NCBI GenBank assembly: GCA_964441925.1
Contig: CAYTVY010000061.1
Span: 1 to 14,688, forward strand
Direction: 5' to 3'
Origin: Geothermobacter sp964441925
GTDB taxonomy: Bacteria > Desulfobacterota > Desulfuromonadia > Desulfuromonadales > Geothermobacteraceae
Length of the DNA: 14,688 nucleotides
Below, one piece after another: positions 5,951 to 13,739 of the stretch. The notes beneath the pieces were generated by a model. That model was not told the DNA's origin. It searched no databases and worked only from the letters and a program-made list of their open reading frames with translations. The first letter of the stretch is position 1; every line of letters starts with the position of its first letter. The translations under genes and the position numbers were made by a program.

Positions 5951-8692
5951 TTACTGCATGATCCGTGGCGTAATGAAAATCAGCAGTTCGCGCCGTTCAT
6001 TGGTCTTGGTCGATGACTTGAAGAGTCCGCCGACAAACGGAATATGCATCAGCACCGGAACACCCGATTCGCTGTAACGTTCATCCTCGACGAAGATGCC
6101 GCCGATGACCGTGGTTTCACCATCACGAACCAGCACCTTGGTTTCGGCCTTTTTCTGGTCAATGGCGATGGCGTCCCCGACACCGGTCGGCACGGTGGCT
6201 CCCACCGAGCTGTTGGAGGCGATGATTTCGAGGATGATGGTGTCGTCCGGATTGATGACCGGCGTCACCTCGAGCTTCAGCTCGGCATTTTCGAACTTGG
6301 TCTCGGTCCCCTCGTCACTGACCGACTGGTAGGGGATCTTGGTCCCCTGGGAGATCAGGGCGGATTCACCGTTCAGGGTCGCGATGCGCGGCTGGCTGAC
6401 CACTTTGCCGCGACCGGCCGTCTCGAGAGCGGAAATCCGCAAATCGAGAACGTTGCTGTCGACCCCGAGGCGACCGAAAGTAAAACTGGTGCCAAAGCCC
6501 GAAGCCGATCCCGCGGAGATCTCTCCGGGAGCAAGGACGAAACTGCCCCCCAGCCCGAGACTGCCGTTGTCAAGCGCCGCAAACTTGTTCCCGGCCGATC
6601 CATTGCTCTGTTCGTCGTAGGAATACCCCCATTTGACCCCGAGGTCGCGGGCGAAGTTCGAATTGGCCTCGACGATGCGCGATTCGATCAGCACCTGTCG
6701 CTCCGGCGTGTCGAGAATCTTGACCAGTTGCCGGATCTTCTCGATCACCGACGGCACATCCGTGACGATGATCTGCTTGTTGCGGGCGTCTTCGGTAATC
6801 TTGCCCCGTTCGGTCAGAAGCTCGGAGGCCGGCCCCGAGACATTCGTCAGGTCGGTGTGGCTGACCTTGATCACCTCGGTGGTCAGATCCTCCAGCCGCT
6901 CCTTGGTCCGCCTGGCCGTCAGCTTGGCTTCCTCCATGGAGCGGATGCGGGAGCGGGGCAGGATGCGGGCGATATTCCCCTCCCGGAGCATGCCAAGATC
7001 CTTGATATCCATGATCAGGTCGAGAGCCTGGTCCCAGGGCACGTCGATCAGCCGCAGGGTGATGCTCCCCTTGACCTCGTCACTGGCAATGATGTTGAGT
7101 CCCGACACATCGGCGATCAGCTGCAGAATCTGCCGGATATCGGCGTTATCGAAGACCAGGGAGATCTTTTCGCCGGTGTATTTGGGCTTTTCCGGTGCAA
7201 TAAGCATGGTCGCCGGCCGTTCGGCAGACGTCGCAGATGTTTCACCCGCCCGTGCCGCCGGCTCGATGACGGCCTCGATGGTCTCCGGCTGGCCCGAAGT
7301 GCTCTCCACCGCCTTGTCCGGAGTGCTCTCCGCCGCCTTGTCCGCAACAGCTTCGACGGGCACGGCAACCCTCTCCTCGGCCGGCGGTGCCGCCTCGGCA
7401 AAGGCCCCGTCTTCGGTGGTGAAGACGATGTTGCGGCCTTCCTGCCGGACCCGGTAACCGACCGGCCCCTTGAGTTCCACGGCAAAGCGCACCTCCTGCA
7501 CACCGCCGCTCTGGACGACGTAGGGGGTAATCAGCTTGACGGCGGAGGGGAAGGACGATGCATCGACCACCCGCCGCAAACCGCGGTTGATGGTGGCATT
7601 GGCCACCCCGAAACGGACCAGGTCACCATCCTGCACCGCCGGGATCAGCCGGCCCGGGCCGGACATGCGGATGGTGAAGGTCGAAACGCCGTCTTTGCTG
7701 TCGAAATCGAGTGCCTCGATCGCCACCGGCACGACCGCCGGCGACCTGTCAGGTGCCCCGGACCGCGTTGCCGCCTCTTTCGCCTTCTGGGTTGCGGACG
7801 AAACGGCCCTGCCACTCCAGTCCACCACGACCGCATCACCAAAACGCGCGACATCATAAGCCGGCAAACCGCCCTTTTCGGCGTCGAAAACAAAGCGGGT
7901 CTTCTCCCGGTAGACCCCGACCCGTACCTGACTGAATCCCTGGCCGGCGGAGAATCGGCGCTCCCTGAATCCCGGCTTGACGCCATAAAGATCGACCACC
8001 AGCCGCGGGGGGCCGGCCAGACGGAAATACTGGTAACGCGTCATATCCGGGGCGACCAACGTGGCGCGAGTGCCCTCGACGCCCGAAAACACCACTTTCC
8101 CGGCAGTGGCTTCCGGTTCGGCTTGCGCCTTCGGGGCCGTCACCGCCGCGACAGCGGGTCCGGCCGGGGCTGCCTTGCCGGCGGCCGCCGCCTTGGGACC
8201 AGGCTCCGGCTTCGCCGCCGGCGGCTTCCCGCCCTCCTCCTTCTTGCCGGCCGGTGCCGCTGCCGGCTTTTCACCGATGGTCGCAACGGCTTTCCCGTCC
8301 TTGAACCGGATGGCGAACCGCGTTCCGTCCTGATCGATTTCGTAGTCGGTGGTTTTGGCCAGCAGGATCTCGACCCGGCCGAGCCTGCCACTTTCCAGGT
8401 CATAGGACGACACCCGCGCCCCCTGGATATCGGCATCCGTAAACACGATCTTGCCGGGCACCTTGCCGACATCCATCCCGGGGAAATCGACGACGACCCG
8501 CACCGGATCAAAGGAGTCATAGACCGTATAGCTGTAGCCGACGGGTCGCTCGGTCTTGATGACCACCGTCGGGCTGTCAGCCTTGGCATCCATCTCAATG
8601 GACAACAGACTGTTCTGCTGTTTGGCGAAAGACACCTGTCCAAGCAACAGAACCGATGCCGCCACGAGAACGAAGATGGATCGATAACGCAT
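5951..8692 (-). CDS. pilQ: Type IV pilus secretin PilQ
   Basis: PilQ forms the outer-membrane ring through which the pilus leaves the cell. The 913-aa product starts with a signal peptide (about 1-23, hydrophobic core then VSFA before KQQ). Three AMIN-like beta domains, which bind peptidoglycan, lie at about 30-125, 200-295 and 325-425, separated by Ala/Pro-rich linkers (about 140-195 and 435-500). The secretin N0 domain follows at about 505-570 (ISLVFDNADIRQILQLIADV), then an N1 domain at about 600-665. The secretin core runs from about 670 to the end: QVLIESRIVEAN, VVSQPRIATLNGESA, LKLEVTPVINPDD, and the family tail VPVLMHIPFVGGLFKSS and RRELLIFITPRI. The ATG at 8692 has AGGGGG eight bases upstream and gives a normal signal peptide. 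An ATG at 8737, one base after pilP, also has a ribosome site and would add 15 residues. Confidence 0.97.
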   Translation of the reverse strand: MRYRSIFVLVAASVLLLGQVSFAKQQNSLLSIEMDAKADSPTVVIKTERPVGYSYTVYDSFDPVRVVVDFPGMDVGKVPGKIVFTDADIQGARVSSYDLESGRLGRVEILLAKTTDYEIDQDGTRFAIRFKDGKAVATIGEKPAAAPAGKKEEGGKPPAAKPEPGPKAAAAGKAAPAGPAVAAVTAPKAQAEPEATAGKVVFSGVEGTRATLVAPDMTRYQYFRLAGPPRLVVDLYGVKPGFRERRFSAGQGFSQVRVGVYREKTRFVFDAEKGGLPAYDVARFGDAVVVDWSGRAVSSATQKAKEAATRSGAPDRSPAVVPVAIEALDFDSKDGVSTFTIRMSGPGRLIPAVQDGDLVRFGVANATINRGLRRVVDASSFPSAVKLITPYVVQSGGVQEVRFAVELKGPVGYRVRQEGRNIVFTTEDGAFAEAAPPAEERVAVPVEAVADKAAESTPDKAVESTSGQPETIEAVIEPAARAGETSATSAERPATMLIAPEKPKYTGEKISLVFDNADIRQILQLIADVSGLNIIASDEVKGSITLRLIDVPWDQALDLIMDIKDLGMLREGNIARILPRSRIRSMEEAKLTARRTKERLEDLTTEVIKVSHTDLTNVSGPASELLTERGKITEDARNKQIIVTDVPSVIEKIRQLVKILDTPERQVLIESRIVEANSNFARDLGVKWGYSYDEQSNGSAGNKFAALDNGSLGLGGSFVLAPGEISAGSASGFGTSFTFGRLGVDSNVLDLRISALETAGRGKVVSQPRIATLNGESALISQGTKIPYQSVSDEGTETKFENAELKLEVTPVINPDDTIILEIIASNSSVGATVPTGVGDAIAIDQKKAETKVLVRDGETTVIGGIFVEDERYSESGVPVLMHIPFVGGLFKSSTKTNERRELLIFITPRIMQ

Positions 8693-8738
8693 GATCTGAC
8701 CCCCTGACCTGAAAATTCTCCGAGATTGCCGGATCATC

Positions 8739-9266
8739 TTAGACTCCCCTGCGCGGCGGCAGCTTGATGACCTGTTCGTTCACACGCACCGCCCCGGAAA
8801 AATCGTAATACTTTTCGCGAACGTAAATGCCGTCGGTGGTGATCCTGGTGATCACGCCGTTGTTCTTGCCGATTTTGACACCCTTCCTGACGATATAGGA
8901 CTTACCGCCCGGCACCGACAGCATGGCGGTCGGTTCCCCCTTGCCGACAATGATGCCGAGAATCCTGAACTGCTGCAGATCGAACTTCTGCAGGGGAGTC
9001 AAGGGCGCCTTATCGCCCTGCACGGGCGTCTTCACCTGCAGCAGCGGGACGAAAGGATCCCGCATGCCGGCAGGTGAATAGACATACGCCTCTTCGGCCT
9101 TTTTCTGCTCGGAGGCCTGCACCTTGGCCACCACCTTCGGCTTCGGGCGCGCTTTCCTGACCTGGGCCGGAGCCGGCGCCGAAGCCTCTTCCTGGCATGC
9201 CGCCAGCAGCAGCGTCAAACAGCCGACGACGGCGACAAACAACAACGGCCTGACACCCCTTCTCAT
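8739..9266 (-). CDS. pilP: Type IV pilus assembly lipoprotein PilP
   Basis: PilP is an inner-membrane lipoprotein that joins the PilN/PilO dimer to the periplasmic domains of PilQ. The 175-aa product starts with a lipoprotein signal ending in the lipobox LLAAC, so Cys24 is the acylated residue. Residues 25-62 are a disordered Ala/Pro/Lys-rich linker. The conserved RDPF motif (69-72) is followed by a compact beta domain at about 90-170 (RILGIIVGKGEPTAMLSV, then KSYIVRKGVKIGKNNGVI). The ATG at 9266 overlaps the pilO stop as ATGA with GGGGAAAAAGAG upstream, so the two are translationally coupled. pilQ follows at once. Confidence 0.95.
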   Translation of the reverse strand: MRRGVRPLLFVAVVGCLTLLLAACQEEASAPAPAQVRKARPKPKVVAKVQASEQKKAEEAYVYSPAGMRDPFVPLLQVKTPVQGDKAPLTPLQKFDLQQFRILGIIVGKGEPTAMLSVPGGKSYIVRKGVKIGKNNGVITRITTDGIYVREKYYDFSGAVRVNEQVIKLPPRRGV

Positions 9267-9853
9267 CTCTTTTTCCCCTTGGGAGCGTTTTCGACAAACC
9301 TGAAGGTCACTGCGGTGCAGGAAATATCGAGGATTGCCTGTCCACCCTTCCCGCGGCCCGGTTTCAGGCTCAGATTGTGCAAATTGACGATGCGAGGCAA
9401 TTTAGAGATGGCGTAGGAAAAGAGCGCCACCTGGTGAAAGGTACCGGACAGGCGCAACGACACCGGAACCTCGGCGTAGAATCCTCTGTTGATCTCCCCC
9501 CCCGGCTGGAAGCGGACCACATCGAGTCCGTTGTCCCTGGCCACGGCCGCGATGCTGGTGAGAAGCGACGGGATCTCCTGCTTGTTCGGCAGCTCCGTCA
9601 GTGCCTCATCCAGCCTCTTCTTCATCTTTTCGTATTCAGCGCGAAACTTGGGCAGGTTGTCGGCGATGCGCTGCTCCTGCTGCAGACGCACCTGCAACCG
9701 CTGGTTTTCGGCCTGCAGCTGCTTCAGCTCATCCTTTTGCGGAAGGAATATGCACCAGACGAACACACCGACGATCAACGCGAGCACGGCAAACAGCAAC
9801 AGCGCCCGCTGATAAGCTGGCAGCCTGAGTATCTTCTCAACCCTTGGGTTCAT
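9263..9853 (-). CDS. pilO: Type IV pilus inner-membrane protein PilO
   Basis: PilO is a bitopic protein that pairs with PilN in the alignment complex. The 196 aa comprise a short cytoplasmic tail, one membrane helix at about 17-37 (ALLLFAVLALIVGVFVWCIF) and a periplasmic coiled coil at about 40-86, rich in Gln, Leu and Glu. A ferredoxin-like domain follows at about 90-190, including VSLRLSGTFHQVALF and LPRIVNLHNLSL, typical of PilO. It starts 23 bp after pilN with GGGGAG upstream and overlaps pilP by four bases. Confidence 0.95.
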   Translation of the reverse strand: MNPRVEKILRLPAYQRALLLFAVLALIVGVFVWCIFLPQKDELKQLQAENQRLQVRLQQEQRIADNLPKFRAEYEKMKKRLDEALTELPNKQEIPSLLTSIAAVARDNGLDVVRFQPGGEINRGFYAEVPVSLRLSGTFHQVALFSYAISKLPRIVNLHNLSLKPGRGKGGQAILDISCTAVTFRFVENAPKGKKR

Positions 9854-9876
9854 GTCCTGGTCTCCCCAACCACCGG

Positions 9877-10425
9877 TCAGCCTTTGGGCCGTTCCTTCTG
9901 TGCGACAAGATCGAACCGCTGGAGCTTCAGTCCCCGCTCGGGCCTCAGTTCAATCACCTTGAGCTGTATCTTTTCGAAATAAGGAGATTTTTCAAGAGCG
10001 CGCATAAACTCGGCCACGGTCTCCTCATTCAAGCCGATCCCCGAAATCTGCACATTGGACCCGCTCTCGCTGAACTTGGTCAGCCAGAGCTTTGGTGGCA
10101 GACTGCGATTGAGTTCGTCGAGAATGTGCACCGGCCCGCTGCGGTTCTTCTTGAGTGTCTGCAGCACCTCCAGTTTGCCGCGCAGCTCCTCCTGCATCTT
10201 CTTGAAACGGCCGACCTCGCCGATGGTCTTGCGCAACTGAACCAGTTTGCGGTTCTTTTCCTGGATGGCCGCCCGTTCAGCCTTGATCTTGCTTGTCACC
10301 GACAGACAGACGGCCGTGCATCCCAGCACAACCAGCACCACGCTCAGAACGAGGATGGCGAGCTGGCTTCTCAGCTGTTCCCGCTTCTGAACCGCCCGGA
10401 CGGGCAAAAGATTGATGCGTATCAT
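9877..10425 (-). CDS. pilN: Type IV pilus inner-membrane protein PilN
   Basis: PilN spans the inner membrane and connects cytoplasmic PilM to periplasmic PilO/PilP. The 182-aa product begins MIRINLLPVR. The INLLP motif at 4-8 is the known PilM-docking peptide of the family. A membrane helix lies at about 21-43, a coiled coil at about 45-95, and a small alpha/beta domain at about 98-175 (PPKLWLTKFSESGSNVQISG). The start overlaps the pilM stop as ATGA, so PilM and PilN are probably made in equal amounts. Confidence 0.95.
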   Translation of the reverse strand: MIRINLLPVRAVQKREQLRSQLAILVLSVVLVVLGCTAVCLSVTSKIKAERAAIQEKNRKLVQLRKTIGEVGRFKKMQEELRGKLEVLQTLKKNRSGPVHILDELNRSLPPKLWLTKFSESGSNVQISGIGLNEETVAEFMRALEKSPYFEKIQLKVIELRPERGLKLQRFDLVAQKERPKG

Positions 10426-11477
10426 TTGTCGCCCAGCCTCCTCATGCCAAGTCCGACGGCTACAGAGAACAATGGGGCCACGGCCTCGATGTACTCGGGA
10501 TCGAAATCCTTGTCCGAATAACTGATCCGGTTGAAGGGATTGAGCAGGTCGACCGGCACCCCGAGCCGCTCCTCGATCGCCGCCCGAATGCCGGCGGACC
10601 GGGAAACCCCGCCGGTGATGTAGATCTTCTGCACCTTTTCGTCGGCCGTGGTGGCGGTAAAGAAGTCGAGGGAGCGCTGAATCTCCTGTACGAGGTTGGC
10701 CTGGGCATCCTTCAGCACCTCTTCGATGCTGACACGGTCGACGTCGGGTACCTCTCCCCCCAGCTTGGCCCGCTCGGCATCCTCGCTGTTCAGCCCCAGC
10801 CGCTTCTGCAGCTCTTCATTGTAGCTGTTGCCGCCGACCTGGATGTCGCGCGTGAAGACCGAGATCCCATCCTTGAGAATATTGACGTTCATCGCACTGG
10901 CTCCCATGTTGACCAGGGCGATGATCTCTTCCTCGTCGTCGCCGTAATTGATCTCGAAAGCGTTTTCCAGGGCGAAGCAATCGATATCCATCACCATGGG
11001 GGTCAGGCCGCACTCCTGAAAAAGGGCGACATAGTCATTGACAAAGTCTTTCTTGGCCGCCACCAGCACGACGTTCATCTGCGAGGGATCCTTGGCGTCC
11101 TGCCCGAGAATCTGGAAATCGAGATTGACTTCGGAAATTTCGAAGGGAATGTACTGCTCGGCCTCCCACTGGATGGAAGCCTCCATTTCATCCTCGGTCA
11201 TGATCGGCAGCTGGATCTTGCGAATGATCACCGAATGGCCGGAAACGGAGGCGGCGACATTTTTTGTCTTGACCTTATGGCTTTCCACCAGATTCCGGAT
11301 CGCCTCGACAATCGCCCCGGAATCCATGATGGAGTTATCGACGATGGCCTCGGGAGGCAGGGGCAACAGCCCGAGATTGACCAGCTGGTACCCCCCCTTG
11401 ACGTTCCGCAGCTGCACCAGCTTGACGGAACTCGACCCGATGTCGATGCCGACGAGTTCTTTTCTCTTTCCTAGCAT
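10422..11477 (-). CDS. pilM: Type IV pilus assembly ATPase-like protein PilM
   Basis: PilM is a cytoplasmic actin/FtsA-like protein that binds ATP and the PilN N-terminus. The 351 aa carry the phosphate-1 motif GIDIGSSSVK (10-19), a second phosphate loop MGASAMNVNI (191-200) and the adenosine motif ITGGVSRSAGI (287-297). The segment SIQWEAEQYIPF (101-112) is characteristic of the family. The frame remains open to 11594, but the ATG at 11477 (MLGKRKELVG) has GGGGAAT upstream and gives the standard length. It is preceded by 73 bp with no terminator after the XRE gene, so the two probably share a transcript. Confidence 0.96.
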   Translation of the reverse strand: MLGKRKELVGIDIGSSSVKLVQLRNVKGGYQLVNLGLLPLPPEAIVDNSIMDSGAIVEAIRNLVESHKVKTKNVAASVSGHSVIIRKIQLPIMTEDEMEASIQWEAEQYIPFEISEVNLDFQILGQDAKDPSQMNVVLVAAKKDFVNDYVALFQECGLTPMVMDIDCFALENAFEINYGDDEEEIIALVNMGASAMNVNILKDGISVFTRDIQVGGNSYNEELQKRLGLNSEDAERAKLGGEVPDVDRVSIEEVLKDAQANLVQEIQRSLDFFTATTADEKVQKIYITGGVSRSAGIRAAIEERLGVPVDLLNPFNRISYSDKDFDPEYIEAVAPLFSVAVGLGMRRLGDK

Positions 11478-11550
11478 GCGATTCCCCAATCCCGAGCTGC
11501 GAAGGGTTGATTCACTGGCATCTCCGGCAAGCAAGCGGCGTACCAAACAT

Positions 11551-11748
11551 CTATTCCGGAAAAACCTCGTCCTTCCGGGAAAGATCCAGCCCAAGTGCGA
11601 GAATGATCTTGCGCTTGGTCGCCACCCTGCAGGGCGCCCCCTTCTCGATACGATCGATGGTCAAAGGCGACACGCCGGCCTTGCGGGCCAGCTCCGCCTT
11701 GCTCATCAACTGCGACTCGCGAATTTCTTTTACCCGATTGTTGGCCAT
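11551..11748 (-). CDS. Small XRE-type helix-turn-helix regulator at the head of the pil operon
   Basis: The product is 65 aa, only a DNA-binding domain. The helix-turn-helix lies at about residues 16-37 (MSKAELARKAGVSPLTIDRI), followed by the EKG turn and a helix (TKRKIILALGL) typical of XRE/Cro-like domains. There is no ligand or protease domain. The frame is open to 11790, but that ATG lies upstream of the predicted transcript start (about 11785), so it cannot be used from this promoter. I chose the ATG at 11748; in-frame ATGs at 11754 and 11769 are alternatives, and none has a strong ribosome site. It is the first gene after a near-consensus promoter and lies 73 bp before pilM, so control of its own promoter and the pil operon is a reasonable inference. 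Confidence 0.85.
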   Translation of the reverse strand: MANNRVKEIRESQLMSKAELARKAGVSPLTIDRIEKGAPCRVATKRKIILALGLDLSRKDEVFPE

Positions 11749-11791
11749 GATCATGAACCCGGCATCCATAAAATAGAGAAAATTTAGCATA

Positions 11792-11819
11792 ATTATAGGT
11801 CAATTATATATCAAGTCAA
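11792..11819 (-). promoter_or_regulatory. Sigma-70 promoter of the XRE-pilMNOPQ operon
   Basis: On the minus strand, TTGACT (11814-11819) and a perfect TATAAT (11792-11797) are 16 bp apart in an unusually AT-rich patch. The start would be near 11785, giving a leader of about 37 nt to the XRE ATG. Two direct copies of AATTATA (plus strand 11791-11797 and 11802-11808, 11 bp apart) cover the -10 box and spacer and could be operator half-sites. Confidence 0.75.
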
Positions 11820-11916
11820 GCCAATTAAATGAACCCTTTCACACCTCCAGATGCTGTATTCACACCGGAAACGATCACAAGATGTAGCGCCAGACCAGCC
11901 TGCAACCGACGCAACA

Positions 11917-12720
11917 TCAGAACAGGGCAAGATACCAATGGAAAATTTTCTGCCCCCAGAAGAGCTGGATCAGAGCCCCCAGGGCAAGGAAGGGACCGAA
12001 CGGCAAGGCCAGCTTGCCATCGGCTTTTTGCACCAGCATCAGCGGAATGCCGACAGCGGAACCGGCCAGCGAAGAGAACAGCACAACCGGCAGCACGGCC
12101 TGCCAGCCAAGAAAGGCGCCTATCATGGCCAAAAGCTTGACATCACCGCCACCCATACCCTCTTTGCCGGTCAGCAGCTGGTAGACGAGGGCAACCAGCA
12201 ACAGACTGCCGCCACCGAGCAGAATCCCCAGCAGCGAGTCGAGCCACGACAGCCAGGGAAGCAGAAACGAGACGGCAAAACCAACGGCGATGCCGGGCAG
12301 GCTGATCAGGTCGGGGATGATCTGGTGATCGAGATCGATGAAGGCGACGACCACCAGGGCGGCAACGAACAGCCAGTAGACGGGGGTTCCCCAGCTGAAG
12401 CCAAAAGACTTCAGCACCAGCAGAAACAGTCCCCCGGTCAGCGCCTCCACCAGCGGGTAACGAACGGCGATCGACATGCCACAACCGGCACAGCGCCCGC
12501 GCAGCAGCAGCCAGCTGAGCAAAGGGATGTTTTCGTACCAGCGGATCGGCCGCCCACATCCCGGACAGCGCGACCGGGGCGAGACGATCGACTCCCCCGC
12601 CGGAAGGCGATAGATGCAGACATTGAGAAACGAGCCGATACAGGCACCCAGCACGAAGGCCGAACCGAGAAGAAGATAGTAGACAGGGGGCAAGAGAACC
12701 TCACTTGACGAAAACAACAT
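11917..12720 (-). CDS. pilD: Prepilin peptidase / N-methyltransferase
   Basis: This inner-membrane aspartic protease cleaves the leader of type IV prepilins and pseudopilins, then N-methylates the new first residue. The 267-aa product is highly hydrophobic with about eight membrane segments. The cytoplasmic zinc-binding loop of the bifunctional class is intact: Cys52 and Cys55 (RCPGCGRP), Cys77 and Cys80 (RCAGCG). The catalytic aspartates lie in FIDLDHQIIPD (128-137) and GMGGGDVKL (Asp193). The ATG at 12720 is used here; a TTG directly before it keeps the frame open. The only Shine-Dalgarno-like bases (CAGG) belong to the terminal repeat of the inserted element upstream. No terminator is seen between its stop and the XRE promoter. 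Confidence 0.96.
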   Translation of the reverse strand: MLFSSSEVLLPPVYYLLLGSAFVLGACIGSFLNVCIYRLPAGESIVSPRSRCPGCGRPIRWYENIPLLSWLLLRGRCAGCGMSIAVRYPLVEALTGGLFLLVLKSFGFSWGTPVYWLFVAALVVVAFIDLDHQIIPDLISLPGIAVGFAVSFLLPWLSWLDSLLGILLGGGSLLLVALVYQLLTGKEGMGGGDVKLLAMIGAFLGWQAVLPVVLFSSLAGSAVGIPLMLVQKADGKLALPFGPFLALGALIQLFWGQKIFHWYLALF

Positions 12721-12724
12721 CAAA

Positions 12725-12886
12725 CCTGAATCAGTGGGTTTGTGCCGGATGAAGAGTGTAAGTGCTTGGCCTGGATGCGATTTTCAAAAATCTAAGGCGC
12801 ACCCATAGGTTCGCCGGTGATTTTTGGGAAGTGCAGACAGGTCAATGGCTTGCGCTATTCGCCGGTGACAAGCTCACTGATTCAGG
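12725..12886. mobile_element. 162-bp palindromic MITE-like element with 5-bp target duplication
   Basis: The ends are perfect 12-bp inverted repeats: CCTGAATCAGTG at 12725-12736 and its complement at 12875-12886. The match continues through the whole element, so it folds into one hairpin of 57 Watson-Crick and 9 G-U pairs, 12 mismatches and two 1-nt bulges around a 4-nt loop (12804-12807). It is bracketed by direct repeats TCAAA (12720-12724 and 12887-12891), as left by a transposase that duplicates 5 bp. It encodes no protein. CC at the tips and a 5-bp duplication resemble IS1380-family elements, which would make this a non-autonomous relative, but that family call is from memory. It occupies the whole interval between the hepT stop and the pilD start. 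Confidence 0.78.
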
Positions 12887-13300
12887 TCAAAGCAACGCAG
12901 CGTAAATCCGTCCCACCTCTTTCAACACGGGCAGTTTCCCGGCGAGAATCCGATAGACCCTCTCCCGATCGAGACGAAGGTAATCGTGAACCAGCAGGTT
13001 GCGGAACGCGGCCATCCCCGCCATTTCCCGTTCAAGCCTCCGGGGAAGCACGCCATTTTCGGTCAAAATGCGAAAGATGTCGGCATAGCTTCCCGGTTTG
13101 GCATACCCCCGGTCAGAGATGAGGTGATTGCCGATGTCCAGCAGACACTCGATGACAAGATGCAGATTCCGCTCGGCCGTTCCATGGATGAAAGGATCCC
13201 GCAAAAACCGCTCCAGGTCGTGTTCAAGCACGGTCTCGAGAATGGCCACGCACTCTCTGAACCGCTCGAGCCGGGCCGCCAGAACCGCCTTGTTAACCAT
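12887..13300 (-). CDS. hepT: HepT-like toxin, HEPN domain RNase
   Basis: This 137-aa all-helical HEPN protein is the toxin of an MNT/HEPN pair. Residues 43-57 carry the conserved ERNLHLVIE segment, and the active site R-X4-H-X-Y is complete as RNLLVHDY (Arg100, His105, Tyr107). In studied homologues this site acts as an RNase, and the antitoxin silences it by attaching AMP units to the tyrosine. The ATG at 13300 overlaps the end of mntA by 8 bp, so toxin follows antitoxin under coupled translation. The stop codon TGA is the inner part of the 5-bp repeat bordering the inserted element. All catalytic residues are present, so it looks functional. Confidence 0.9.
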   Translation of the reverse strand: MVNKAVLAARLERFRECVAILETVLEHDLERFLRDPFIHGTAERNLHLVIECLLDIGNHLISDRGYAKPGSYADIFRILTENGVLPRRLEREMAGMAAFRNLLVHDYLRLDRERVYRILAGKLPVLKEVGRIYAALL

Positions 13301-13700
13301 GTGAATCTCCCGACAGCTGACTCTTCAGGTAAGCCTGCTGGGTCTTCCTCAATGCCTCGGTATCGAAATACTCGTCGAGCACACGAGCCTCGAACGCCAC
13401 ACGGGCCTCCTTCGAGTCGACCAGCAGCCGACCATCCCGAACGATTTCGTAGCAAAGCACCGGCGGAGCTTCGTTGAGGACCACCAGATCGACGTCATCC
13501 CTGCCGAGAAGAGAGGCCAATTTCTCCATCCATTCGAGGCGAAAATCGAAGGTGGAAACGCCTTCACGGACGTAGACCGCCACATCCAGGTCGCTCGTTT
13601 CCCCGCCCTCGTCACGGGCCATCGACCCGAACAGGTAGGCGAACCGTACTTCGGGGGATTTTTTCAACAGTTGCCGGACTTTCTCCAGGTCGTTTTCCAA
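13293..13700 (-). CDS. mntA: MntA-like antitoxin, minimal nucleotidyltransferase
   Basis: This 135-aa protein belongs to the polymerase-beta-like minimal nucleotidyltransferases. It has the signature GS-X10-DXD: Gly25-Ser26 and Asp37-Leu38-Asp39 (TSDLDVAVYV), with a third acidic residue at Asp71 (DVDLVVL). In characterised pairs this enzyme transfers AMP to the HepT tyrosine and thereby neutralises it. A C-terminal helical extension (about 98-128) is typical of the MntA type. The start appears to be a TTG at 13700 with AAAGG eight bases upstream; no ATG or GTG fits the family start. The gene has its own promoter and overlaps hepT by 8 bp. Confidence 0.9.
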   Translation of the reverse strand: MENDLEKVRQLLKKSPEVRFAYLFGSMARDEGGETSDLDVAVYVREGVSTFDFRLEWMEKLASLLGRDDVDLVVLNEAPPVLCYEIVRDGRLLVDSKEARVAFEARVLDEYFDTEALRKTQQAYLKSQLSGDSHG

Positions 13701-13739
13701 GGCAGAAGCCTTTCCCTACCCAGTCTGCCACCCGCACCA

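Noticed and set aside
6044..8707. Plus-strand open frame of 887 codons opposite pilQ
   Set aside because: The sequence is rich in Asp, His, Gly and Arg with no fold signature, while the minus strand encodes a complete secretin. It is a mirror of third-position GC bias.
11478..11594. N-terminal extension of the pilM frame
   Set aside because: It overlaps the end of the XRE gene and lacks PilM features. The ATG at 11477 has a ribosome site and the conserved start.
11830..11916. Possible terminator for pilD upstream of the XRE promoter
   Set aside because: No inverted repeat followed by a T run was found in this interval on the minus strand.
11851..12708. Plus-strand open frame of 285 codons opposite pilD
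   Set aside because: It is Gln-, Arg- and Asp-rich as expected from the complement of a membrane protein gene, with no motif of its own.
12811..12868. Two copies of tcgccggtga inside the foldback element as a possible short direct-repeat array
   Set aside because: Only two copies exist and both are explained by the palindromic structure, so this is neither a CRISPR nor an independent repeat.
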